A DNA stretch of 30,984 nucleotides from CAZBZG01 sp964496245 (lineage in GTDB: Bacteria > Planctomycetota > SZUA-567). Position numbers and translations under genes: made by a program. Below the pieces are notes generated by a model that was not told where the DNA came from, ran no database searches, and saw nothing but the letters and a program-made list of their open reading frames with translations. The stretch covers positions 1 to 30,984 of the forward strand of contig CAZBZG010000010.1 in assembly GCA_964496245.1 (NCBI GenBank), given 5' to 3'. Of the stretch, positions 8,462 through 15,936 are shown one piece after another. The stretch's first letter is position 1; every line of letters starts with the position of its first letter.

Positions 8462-9769
8462 TTACGCGCTCCTGTTCACCGGCTCGCGGACCGCGCGCTG
8501 TTTCGGCCGTTTGTATCGAATGCGCACGCGCAGCCAGAGTAGGGCGCCGGATACGAGCAGAAAGACCACGCACGGAGCCAAAAGCGCTACCCAGCCGCCG
8601 AGGCCGGGCATGGCTGCGCGAACGAGGCAACGGGCGATGCGCTCGTGCTCGGCTGGGCCGGGATAGCGGGGGAGGAGGTTCGCGGTCGCCGGACCGGTGG
8701 CGGCTGTGCCGAGCAGGGCGCCCAGGTCGGCTGCGATCCAGCAGCGCTCCCGCGCAACAGCCAGGGCAGCGTCGTGGTAGGCGGCTGCCCGGCCCGGGTC
8801 GGACGGGTAGGGAGGGGGGGTGGCGAGCACCAGGCGCGAAAGAGGACCCAACCGCCGGTCGAACACGGCGAGTGCGGCATGAAGCGCCATGCGGTAGTCC
8901 TCCAGCGGCGTGCCCCGGCGCACATCCTCAGCCCCGGGAAAGACGAAGACCGTTTCGGCTTCGGCCGTGCGCTTTTGTATCGCCGCTTCCAGCAGCTGAT
9001 ACACGGGCAGGGCCTTGTCCGCCCCGATGAGGGCGGGCGGGAGGAATCGCTCGGGCCCCCAGAGCTTTTGGAGCGAGCGGGCGTAGTCCCCGCTTCCGTA
9101 CCGGCTTCCCACCAGCAGGGCCGCGTCCCTGTCGCTTCGGCCCTGCAGGGTCGCCTTGATCGGGTACCAACGCCGGCGGGCCGAGGCGCTCACGCGCGGC
9201 ACGAGAAAGAGGATGCGCCGGCCTGCGGCATCCTCAAAGTGGTCGAACATGAGCCGGATATCCGGGGGAGCGCGTTCAGGCCGGAGCGCACGGATCTCGG
9301 TCCGGCCTGTCGGGCTGTCCGCAAAGGCGGCTTCCACGGTGAGGATGCTGTCGTGCGCGACCTCCTGGCCGCCGATCAGGAAGGGGGCCTGCGCGCTCCG
9401 GTCGTTGTACGGCGGCACGAGCACGTCCCGAGTGCGTGCCTGGAAGGGGGCCGGGCCGGTCAGGTGGACCTGGGCTTTGCGGGTCTCGGCCGCATGCCGT
9501 CCGTTCTGGGCCGGCCGTTCGCGCACCGCGCTTATCCCGAGGCTCAGGCAGATGCGCTCATCCGCGAACACGAAGTTCGGCAGGCCGCCGAGCTCGATCG
9601 TGAGTTGCGGATCGGGCTTGTCGGTAGCCGCAAGCAACGCGTCCGACGCCCCGGCAAAGGCTGACAGCAGGTGCGCGAGCATGCAGCCGAGCACCGCTCC
9701 TTTCAGAAACCGCACGCCCGCACGAACGGGAAGAACGACCGGGAAAGCGGGAGCGGTCGGAGCACGCAT
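8462..9769 (-). CDS. Exported membrane-anchored protein with weak SGNH-hydrolase-like features
   Basis: A 435-residue protein not confidently assignable to a family. The N terminus has a signal-like hydrophobic stretch (FLKGAVLGCMLAHLLSAFAGA). A beta-rich region follows (LTIELGGLPNFVFADERICL). Later, VFVFPGAEDVRRGTP, SRLVLATPPPYPSD and AAAYHDAALAVARERCWIAADLGALL resemble the middle and late blocks of SGNH/GDSL hydrolases, but the nucleophile block (GDSxxxG) is not seen, so it may be degenerate. A C-terminal helix (WVALLAPCVVFLLVSGALLWLRV) followed by a basic tail suggests anchoring in the inner membrane. The start at 9769 is preferred because AGGA lies 7 nt upstream. The frame opens to 9883. 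The gene converges on the frameshifted remnant and diverges from the rnf operon. Confidence 0.5.
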   Translation of the reverse strand: MRAPTAPAFPVVLPVRAGVRFLKGAVLGCMLAHLLSAFAGASDALLAATDKPDPQLTIELGGLPNFVFADERICLSLGISAVRERPAQNGRHAAETRKAQVHLTGPAPFQARTRDVLVPPYNDRSAQAPFLIGGQEVAHDSILTVEAAFADSPTGRTEIRALRPERAPPDIRLMFDHFEDAAGRRILFLVPRVSASARRRWYPIKATLQGRSDRDAALLVGSRYGSGDYARSLQKLWGPERFLPPALIGADKALPVYQLLEAAIQKRTAEAETVFVFPGAEDVRRGTPLEDYRMALHAALAVFDRRLGPLSRLVLATPPPYPSDPGRAAAYHDAALAVARERCWIAADLGALLGTAATGPATANLLPRYPGPAEHERIARCLVRAAMPGLGGWVALLAPCVVFLLVSGALLWLRVRIRYKRPKQRAVREPVNRSA

Positions 9770-9876
9770 GAGGCGGTCCTGCATCAAGGAGAACGGTCGG
9801 CGACGCGGCGCGATCCACCACTCGCCGCCAGCCAGGAGACCACGGACCGGACCGTTTGTCAAGGCCGGGGGAAGTC

Positions 9877-9905
9877 TTGACACTCATCCGGATCTGCCAT
9901 AGGCT
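9877..9905 (+). promoter_or_regulatory. Sigma70-like promoter of the rnf operon
   Basis: TTGACA (9877-9882), a 17-nt spacer and TAGGCT (9900-9905) end 34 nt before the GTG start of rnfE. The -35 box is a perfect consensus with ideal spacing, and the -10 keeps 3 of 6 positions including the first T, A and last T. It is the best promoter-like site ahead of the rnfE-A-B-x-C-D string. Confidence 0.5.
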
Positions 9906-9939
9906 ACGGTTTTGACCGCTCGCCGGAGAATCGCCTGTC

Positions 9940-10617
9940 GTGAGACTCGACGAGGAATTCACCAAGGGACTCGTGCGCGAGAACCCGGTCTTCGTCATGC
10001 TGCTCGGGCTGTGTCCCACCCTGGCGGTCACCACCGGTCTCAAGAACGCGATCGGCATGGGCTTGGCTTCCACCTTTGTGGTGGTGGCCTCCAATCTCTT
10101 GATCAGCCTGCTCAAGACTTGGATCCCCAAAGAGATTCGCATTCCCTGCTACATCGTGGTGATTGCGACCTTCGTCACCATGGTCAAACTCACCATGGCC
10201 GCCCACTTTCCCGTGCTCAAGGAAGCCCTCGGCATCTTCCTGCCGCTGATCGTGGTCAATTGCATGATCCTCGGCCGCGCCGAGGCGTTTGCCAGCAGGC
10301 ACGGCCCGCTGGTGAGCGTGGTCGACGGGTTGGGCGTGGGGGTGGGCTTCACCGGTGCGCTGAGCCTCATCGCCATCGTGCGCGAACTCCTCGGCGCGGG
10401 CCAGTTGTGGGGGATTCCCCTGGCCCGGGGACTCGACCCGTACACCTTCACGATTTTCATCATCGCGCCCGGCGGATTCCTGACCATGGGTCTGCTTTTG
10501 GGCCTCTTCAACTGGCTCGCCGATCGCCGCCGGGAGCAGGCCCGCGCCGAGCGGTCCGCAGCCCTGATCGGCACCACACACGGTCCGGACGGACCGGCAG
10601 GTGAGGATCCCACGTGA
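9940..10617 (+). CDS. rnfE: Rnf complex membrane subunit RnfE
   Basis: A 225-residue integral membrane subunit of the ion-translocating ferredoxin:NAD+ oxidoreductase (Rnf), homologous to RsxE/NqrD. The family signature LGLCPTLAVT (Cys25) and the second half-repeat VVNCMILGRAEAFA (Cys108) are both present. These cysteines, together with the pair in RnfA, are the known ligands of a membrane-embedded [2Fe-2S] cluster. The FTGALSLIAIVRELLGAG and TIFIIAPGGFLTMG blocks also match. The protein starts with GTG (VRLDEEFTKGL, matching the usual FxxGLxxxNP start of the family). The C-terminal charged tail is slightly long. The stop overlaps the GTG start of rnfA by 4 nt, indicating translational coupling. 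It is the first gene of the operon, which is an unusual position for rnfE. Confidence 0.94.
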   Translation: MRLDEEFTKGLVRENPVFVMLLGLCPTLAVTTGLKNAIGMGLASTFVVVASNLLISLLKTWIPKEIRIPCYIVVIATFVTMVKLTMAAHFPVLKEALGIFLPLIVVNCMILGRAEAFASRHGPLVSVVDGLGVGVGFTGALSLIAIVRELLGAGQLWGIPLARGLDPYTFTIFIIAPGGFLTMGLLLGLFNWLADRRREQARAERSAALIGTTHGPDGPAGEDPT

Positions 10618-11222
10618 TCGAGTACCTCGAGCTCCTCTTCGCGCTCGTCTTCGTGCAGAACTTCGTGCTCGCCCAGTTCCTGGGCCTCTGCCCCTTCATC
10701 GGCGTGTCCAAGCGCCGGGACAGCGCCCTGGGCATGGGCTTGGCCGTGATCTTCGTCATGACCCTGGCCTGCGCGGTGACCATGCTGTTTTACAAGGGGG
10801 TTCTGCTGTACAAAGCTGACACCTACCACATGAAGGAGTATCTGGACATCGTCAGCTTCATCCTGGTCATCGCGTCGCTCGTGCAGTTCGTGGAGATCGT
10901 GATGCGCAAGATCGCGCCGGGCCTCTACCAGACCCTGGGCATTTATCTGCCGCTCATCACCACCAATTGCGCCATTCTCGGGGCCACCCAGATGCGGCTC
11001 ACCGGCTACGGCGACCTGCCGCTGGGGGAAGCGGTGCTGAAGAACACGGCGCTGGGCCTTTTCGCCGGCATGGGTTTCACCCTGGCCATCTTTCTCATGG
11101 CCGGCATCCGCGAACGGCTCGAACAGGCGCCCGTGCCCAAGTGCCTGGCCGGTGCGCCCATCGCGTTCATCGCAGCCGCGTGCATGGCGCTGGCGTTTTT
11201 CGGCTTCGCGGGCATTGTCTAG
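10614..11222 (+). CDS. rnfA: Rnf complex membrane subunit RnfA
   Basis: A 202-residue, six-helix membrane subunit of the Rnf complex (RsxA/NqrE family). The inverted half-repeat is visible: QNFVLAQFLGLCPFIGVSK with Cys26, and PLITTNCAILGATQ with Cys119. These pair with the RnfE cysteines to hold the [2Fe-2S] cluster in the membrane. The length is close to the family norm (~190-200), and the C-terminal FFGFAGIV is typical. GTG start overlapping the rnfE stop (GTGA). rnfB follows 18 nt downstream. RnfA and RnfE form the central channel-like pair through which electron flow is coupled to H+ or Na+ movement. Which ion is used cannot be told here. Confidence 0.95.
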   Translation: MIEYLELLFALVFVQNFVLAQFLGLCPFIGVSKRRDSALGMGLAVIFVMTLACAVTMLFYKGVLLYKADTYHMKEYLDIVSFILVIASLVQFVEIVMRKIAPGLYQTLGIYLPLITTNCAILGATQMRLTGYGDLPLGEAVLKNTALGLFAGMGFTLAIFLMAGIRERLEQAPVPKCLAGAPIAFIAAACMALAFFGFAGIV

Positions 11223-11240
11223 GGGTCCAGAGGAGCGCGC

Positions 11241-12098
11241 ATGCTTCCGGCTCTAGCATCCATGGCCGTCCTTGGATTGGCCCTCGGTCTCATTCTGGCT
11301 GTTGCCTCGCGCAAATTTCGCGTGGAGGTCGACCCGCGCGTGGAGCAGGTGCTCGAGGCTCTGCCCGGGATCAACTGTGGCGCCTGCGGGTACGCCGGAT
11401 GCGAGAGCTATGCCGAGGCTGTGGTGCGTGAGGAGGAGCGCACCACCCTTTGCGCGCCCGGCGGCCGGGAGGTCGCGTCCACGGTCGCTGGGATCATGGG
11501 GGTGGAGGATGCGGGCGCGGCAGAACCGGAGTTCGCGATCTGCGCGTGCCAGAAAGAAGGCGTAGCCCGCAGCTACGACTATCAGGGGCCGGCCACCTGC
11601 CTGGACGCGTCTGCCCCGGGCCTGGCCGGCGGACCGCTCGCGTGCGCCTACGGATGCCTGGGTTTCGGCGACTGCGCGGCAGCCTGCCCGTTCGACGCGA
11701 TCCACATGGGCGCCGACGGCCTACCGCACGTGGACGAAAAGGCCTGCACCGGGTGCAAACGGTGCGTGGCCGCCTGCCCGCGGGGGCTCATGCGGGTGGA
11801 TCCGGAGAGCCGGGTCATCTTCGTACGGTGCACCAACCGCGACAAGGGCGCCGAGGCCAACAAGCTCTGTGAACACGCGTGCATCGCGTGTCGCAAGTGC
11901 GAGAAGGAGTGCCCGTTCGACGCGATCCACGTGATCGACAACCTGGCGGTGATCGACTATGACAAGTGCAAGCAATGCGGCAAGTGCGTCAAGGTCTGTC
12001 CCAAGGGCGTGATCGTCAATCTTCGGAAGGAACGCCGGGAGCGCGAGAAGCAGCGGGAGGCGTCAGCCGCGGAGACGCAGACAGGAAAAGGAGCCTGA
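11241..12098 (+). CDS. rnfB: Rnf complex ferredoxin-like subunit RnfB
   Basis: A 285-residue iron-sulfur subunit that accepts electrons from reduced ferredoxin. An N-terminal membrane helix (LALGLILAVAS) comes before the RnfB-specific cluster domain (NCGACGYAGCESYAEAVV). Four ferredoxin-type cysteine clusters follow: CAYGCLGFGDCAAACP, CTGCKRCVAACP, CIACRKCEKECP and CKQCGKCVKVCP. This multi-cluster form is longer than the short proteobacterial RsxB (~190) and resembles the long RnfB of anaerobes such as Acetobacterium. That suggests more than one electron entry or relay cluster. The basic tail (RKERREREKQRE) is cytosolic. ATG start 18 nt after rnfA. Its stop is 1 nt before the ATG of the MORN/CAP gene. 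Confidence 0.94.
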   Translation: MLPALASMAVLGLALGLILAVASRKFRVEVDPRVEQVLEALPGINCGACGYAGCESYAEAVVREEERTTLCAPGGREVASTVAGIMGVEDAGAAEPEFAICACQKEGVARSYDYQGPATCLDASAPGLAGGPLACAYGCLGFGDCAAACPFDAIHMGADGLPHVDEKACTGCKRCVAACPRGLMRVDPESRVIFVRCTNRDKGAEANKLCEHACIACRKCEKECPFDAIHVIDNLAVIDYDKCKQCGKCVKVCPKGVIVNLRKERREREKQREASAAETQTGKGA

Positions 12099-12099
12099 C

Positions 12100-13494
12100 A
12101 TGGAACGAAGAGATCATGCGATCAAACATTTGCGTGCGTGGATCGCGGTTCTACTGCTGACTGGGGTCGCTCTTTCGTCCCGGGCGGCCGACAAGAAGGT
12201 CGAGACGTACGACGACGGCACGGTCAAGGTCGAGTGCTTCGTCAACGACGAGGGCCAGAAGGACGGCAACTACACCGAGTACTACGCCAACGGAAAGACC
12301 AAGCTCAAGGCCCGCTACCGCGACGGCCAGTTGCACGGTCGGCACATCACCTACTACGAATCCGGCCGCGAACATGTACGGGCGTACTACAAGGAGGGCA
12401 AGCTCGAGGGCAAGTACCAGGAGAAGAACGAGAAGGGCCGCACGATCCTCCAGGCCCGCTACGAGGATGGGAAGCTCCACGGGCCGTACAAGCTCAGCGA
12501 ACCCAAGAAGGTAGTGCCCGAGCAGGCTGTGGCGGCCGAAGACCTCATGTTCGTGCGCGGCGCACTCGCCTATCCCAAGCCGCTCAGGTACATCCAGAAG
12601 CACATGGCCGAGATCGATCCGAACGCTCCGCGCCCGGGGCGAAGCGCGCGCCGCCCGCCGCCGCGGGGCGACAAGGGCCAGCGAGGGAAGGACGGAGACG
12701 AAGGCTTCTCCGCCGGACACGTACAGGCCCTGCAGCGTCTCAAGGCCTACCGTTTCCTGTGTGACGTCCCGTATGAGGACGTGGTCCTCGACAAGGAGCT
12801 GAACGAGTACGGCGCTGCAGGCGGGGAAATCTGCGATGCGGTCGGCAAGCTCACCCACCATCCCAAGAATCCCGGCTGGCCCGAGGAACGCTACAAATAC
12901 GCCTATCACGCGACCACCCACTCGAACCTCCACACTCATTCCAGCCACTCCGGTGGCGCATTGCTCGTCTCCTCAGTGGACGGGTACATGAACGACTCGG
13001 ACAGCAGGAACATCAGCCGCGTGGGTCACCGCCGGTGGTGTCTCAATCCAAACATGGCCAAGGTCGGCTTCGGCGCGCACGGGCATTACTCAGCCATGAT
13101 GGCGCACGACAACACCCGCGATCCCAAGTGCGACTGGCTGCGCATCACCTACCCCGCTCGCGGCTACATGCCGGTGGCGTACTTCAGCAATCAGCACGCC
13201 TGGTGCGTCCTGCTTCACCCGAAAAAGCATACCAAGCCGAGCAAAACGGCGATCAAGGCGCGAGTCTACGCCATGGACAAGCGGTTCCACCGGCAGGAGG
13301 AGCCGCTCAACCTGAACTATTTCAACGTGGACACAGGCGGATACGGACACAACTGGGCCATCATCTTCCGGCCCGATGGCATTCAGGTCCGCCATGGGAA
13401 CCGCTACTGGGTCGAGGTGGACGGGGTCAAGGCCTCGGACGGGGAGGATGTGGAGATCCGGTATGTGGTGGAGTTCGTGAATTTGCGCAAGTGA
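12100..13494 (+). CDS. Exported MORN-repeat plus CAP-like domain protein embedded in the rnf operon
   Basis: A 464-residue protein of unknown function. Residues ~13-30 form a signal peptide (AWIAVLLLTGVALSSRAA). Residues ~40-130 contain about four MORN-variant repeats of the xGxxxxYYxNGxxx type, such as YTEYYANGKTKLKARYRDGQ and HGRHITYYESGREH. A basic, Gly/Pro-rich linker (~170-200) follows. The C-terminal half resembles the SCP/CAP superfamily: conserved His (YHATTHSNLHTHSS), VDGYMNDSDSRNISRVGHRRWCLNPN and a late NWAIIFRPDG strand. The GHRRWxLNP block is the most recognisable CAP feature. An AAGGAG site lies just upstream of the ATG, and the gene begins 1 nt after the rnfB stop, so it is almost surely co-transcribed. 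It is not RnfG: no FMN-attachment (S/T)GAT motif is seen. It may be an envelope or assembly factor, but that is inference. Confidence 0.72.
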   Translation: MERRDHAIKHLRAWIAVLLLTGVALSSRAADKKVETYDDGTVKVECFVNDEGQKDGNYTEYYANGKTKLKARYRDGQLHGRHITYYESGREHVRAYYKEGKLEGKYQEKNEKGRTILQARYEDGKLHGPYKLSEPKKVVPEQAVAAEDLMFVRGALAYPKPLRYIQKHMAEIDPNAPRPGRSARRPPPRGDKGQRGKDGDEGFSAGHVQALQRLKAYRFLCDVPYEDVVLDKELNEYGAAGGEICDAVGKLTHHPKNPGWPEERYKYAYHATTHSNLHTHSSHSGGALLVSSVDGYMNDSDSRNISRVGHRRWCLNPNMAKVGFGAHGHYSAMMAHDNTRDPKCDWLRITYPARGYMPVAYFSNQHAWCVLLHPKKHTKPSKTAIKARVYAMDKRFHRQEEPLNLNYFNVDTGGYGHNWAIIFRPDGIQVRHGNRYWVEVDGVKASDGEDVEIRYVVEFVNLRK

Positions 13495-13538
13495 TTCGAT
13501 GGCCGCGCCATCCCGGCGGTCTGGCGAGGAGCGTGAAC

Positions 13539-14867
13539 GTGGCAAAAGCGTTTCGCGGCGGCGTCCATCCCCACGACCACAAGGAGTACGCCAAGGACGC
13601 GCCCATCATGGACGCGCCCGTGCCGGACGAACTGGTGGTGCCCTTTGTCCAGCACATGGGCCGGCCGGCCGCGGCGGCAGTCAAACCCAAGGATGAAGTC
13701 AAGCGGGGCCAGCTCCTGGCCGCGTCGACCGGGTTCGTGTCCGCGTCGGTCCACAGCCCGGTCTCGGGCCGGGTCAAGAAGCTGGTGACCGCGCCGCACC
13801 CGCTGGGGTCGACCTGCGAAGCCGCGCTGATCGAGAACGACCATCAGGATGCGTGGGCCGAGGGCGTGGACGCGGAACGCGACGCGCGCGCGTGGGATGC
13901 CGACGCGATCCGGGACGCCATTGCCTCAGCGGGCATCGTCGGCATGGGCGGGGCCACCTTTCCCACCCACGTCAAGCTCTCTCCGCCCGACAACAAACCG
14001 ATCGACACCATCATCCTGAACGGCATCGAGTGCGAACCGTTCCTCACGGCCGACTACCGCCTCATGCTCGAAAGCCCCCAGACCATCGTCGGGGGCCTCC
14101 GCCTCGTCATGCGGGCCGTGGGCGCCCGGCGCGGCATTGTGGCTGTGGAGGCGAACAAGCCCGACGCCCTTGCGATCCTACAGAAAGCTCTGGCCGAGGC
14201 CGGTGGCGATCTGGAGAGCCGGATGCTGCCGATGCAGTACCCCCAGGGCGCGGAGAAGCAGCTCATCTCTGCGTGTCTCCACCGCGAGGTGCCCTCGGGC
14301 GGACTTCCCATGGACGTGGGCGTGGTCGTGCAGAACGTGGGAACCGCCCACGCCATCTACGAGGCGTGCGCGCGCAGCCGCCCCCTGACCGAACGCGTCA
14401 CCACGGTCTCGGGGCCCGGCGTGGAGCGACCGGCCAACTTCCGCGTGCGCCTGGGTACGCCCATCCGCGTGCTGCTCGAGGCCTGCGGCCTGCGGACCGA
14501 GGAGACCCGGAAGATCGTGCTGGGCGGGCCCATGATGGGCTTGGCCCACTACGACCTCGAGGTCCCCGTCAACAAGGGCACCAGCGGCATCCTCGCGCTC
14601 ACACATGAGACGGATGCGGGCTTTCAGAACTGCATCCGGTGCGGTCGCTGCGTGGACGTCTGTCCCATGGGCCTTGTACCGAGCGAATACTCGATCCTGG
14701 CCGAGAGCGGCCGGTTGGTCGATACGGAAGCGATCGACATTCTGGACTGCATGGAATGCGGGGCCTGCACCTACGCGTGCCCGGCCCGGCGCCCCATCGT
14801 ACATTGGATCAAGACCTGCAAGGCGCGCATCGCCCAGGCCCGGGCCGAGCGCGAGAACAAGAGCTGA
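13539..14867 (+). CDS. rnfC: Rnf complex NADH-binding iron-sulfur subunit RnfC
   Basis: A 442-residue peripheral subunit, expected to carry FMN, bind NAD(H) and hold two [4Fe-4S] clusters. It opens with FRGGVHPHDHKE (family FxGGxHPxxxK). The NuoF-like Rossmann region follows (GIVGMGGATFPTHVKLSPP, IILNGIECEPFLTADYRLM) and then a soluble-ligand-binding beta-grasp part. Two cysteine clusters lie near the end: CIRCGRCVDVCPMGL and CMECGACTYACPARRP. The reading frame is open far upstream, but GAGGAG (13526-13531) lies 7 nt before a GTG at 13539, which fits better than the GTG at 13533 (1 nt). The start also aligns with the family N terminus. It follows the MORN/CAP gene after 44 nt and precedes rnfD by 12 nt. 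Confidence 0.94.
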   Translation: MAKAFRGGVHPHDHKEYAKDAPIMDAPVPDELVVPFVQHMGRPAAAAVKPKDEVKRGQLLAASTGFVSASVHSPVSGRVKKLVTAPHPLGSTCEAALIENDHQDAWAEGVDAERDARAWDADAIRDAIASAGIVGMGGATFPTHVKLSPPDNKPIDTIILNGIECEPFLTADYRLMLESPQTIVGGLRLVMRAVGARRGIVAVEANKPDALAILQKALAEAGGDLESRMLPMQYPQGAEKQLISACLHREVPSGGLPMDVGVVVQNVGTAHAIYEACARSRPLTERVTTVSGPGVERPANFRVRLGTPIRVLLEACGLRTEETRKIVLGGPMMGLAHYDLEVPVNKGTSGILALTHETDAGFQNCIRCGRCVDVCPMGLVPSEYSILAESGRLVDTEAIDILDCMECGACTYACPARRPIVHWIKTCKARIAQARAERENKS

Positions 14868-14879
14868 CGAAGGACCTCC

Positions 14880-15929
14880 ATGGATCTCACCGTCTCCGCC
14901 CCGCCCCACCTCAAGACCCGGGAAGACACGGCCGCGATCATGTGGCGGGTCTGCCTGGCGCTGGTGCCCGCCTTTGCCGTAGGATTCTACGCATTCGGGT
15001 GGTACGCGCTCTTTGTGACCGCGCTTGCCGTGGGGGCCTGCCTGGCGACCGAAGCGGCGTGCCAGAGGCTGCGCAGCCGGCCGGTAACCCTGTACGACGG
15101 CAGCGCCGTGGTGAGCGGCTTGCTTCTCGCGGCTGTGCTCCCGCCCAACGTCCCCTGGTACCTGCCCGTGGCGGGCGGGGTCTTTGCCATGGCCGTGGCC
15201 AAGCACGCGTTCGGCGGGCTCGGGACCAACATCTGGAATCCAGCGCTCTTGGCGCGCGCGTTTCTCGGGGCCTGCTTCGCCTCCTGGATCTTCCAGGGCG
15301 AATGGGTGCGTCTGGCCGATCCGCCGGACGCTCTGCCCGACGTCAGCCAGAGCGTGGCGGGCACGGCCGCGTCCTTTGTGGAGAACGCCGACGTGGTGAC
15401 CGGCGCCACCGTGCTCGCGGACGTGCAGGCCACAGCGCGTTCGCCCGACGCGATCTGGAACAGTCTCCTGGGCGTGGAAGGCGGCTGCATCGCCGAGGTC
15501 TCGGCCCTGGCGCTCCTGGTCGGGGGTTTGTACCTCCTCTACAAACGGATCATCACGTGGGAGATTCCGGTCGTCTACCTCGCGAGCGTGGGCCTGCTCT
15601 CCTGGGTGCTGCCCCAGCCGCTGCCCGGGGGCGCGGGCTATACATGGTGGTGCACGGGGCCGTGGCTCGTCCACCTCATGGGCGGAGGGCTCATGATCGG
15701 CGCCTTCTTCATGGCCACCGACATGGTCACCACGCCCCTCACGGTCAAGGCCCGCGTCTGGTTCGCGCTCGGCTGCGGCGTGCTGACCGTGGTCATCCGC
15801 CTGTACGCGGGGTACCCCGAGGGCGTCTGCTACTCCATTCTCATCATGAACACGTGTGTGCCCCTCCTCGATGCGTGGACCCGGCCCGTGAAGTTCGGGG
15901 CCTCCAAGCCGAAGCAGGCGGGAGGGTAG
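14880..15929 (+). CDS. rnfD: Rnf complex flavin-bearing membrane subunit RnfD
   Basis: A 349-residue multi-helix membrane subunit. The segment VTGATVLAD (residues 173-181) matches the (S/T)GAT motif in which the second threonine (Thr177) carries covalently attached FMN through a phosphoester bond. GGLGTNIWNPALLARAFL and FFMATDMVTTPLTVKAR are further family blocks, and the length agrees with E. coli RsxD (~350). In Rnf, electrons pass from RnfG and RnfD flavins across the membrane. A protein that attaches flavin (ApbE) is not in the window. It follows rnfC by 12 nt. The gene after it is an SGNH hydrolase and not the usual rnfG. Confidence 0.94.
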   Translation: MDLTVSAPPHLKTREDTAAIMWRVCLALVPAFAVGFYAFGWYALFVTALAVGACLATEAACQRLRSRPVTLYDGSAVVSGLLLAAVLPPNVPWYLPVAGGVFAMAVAKHAFGGLGTNIWNPALLARAFLGACFASWIFQGEWVRLADPPDALPDVSQSVAGTAASFVENADVVTGATVLADVQATARSPDAIWNSLLGVEGGCIAEVSALALLVGGLYLLYKRIITWEIPVVYLASVGLLSWVLPQPLPGGAGYTWWCTGPWLVHLMGGGLMIGAFFMATDMVTTPLTVKARVWFALGCGVLTVVIRLYAGYPEGVCYSILIMNTCVPLLDAWTRPVKFGASKPKQAGG

Positions 15930-15936
15930 GTGAGGC

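Noticed and set aside
12100..13494. The MORN/CAP gene as a divergent RnfG
   Set aside because: No FMN-binding (S/T)GAT motif or RnfG-like fold is visible, and the repeats and CAP-like blocks explain the sequence.
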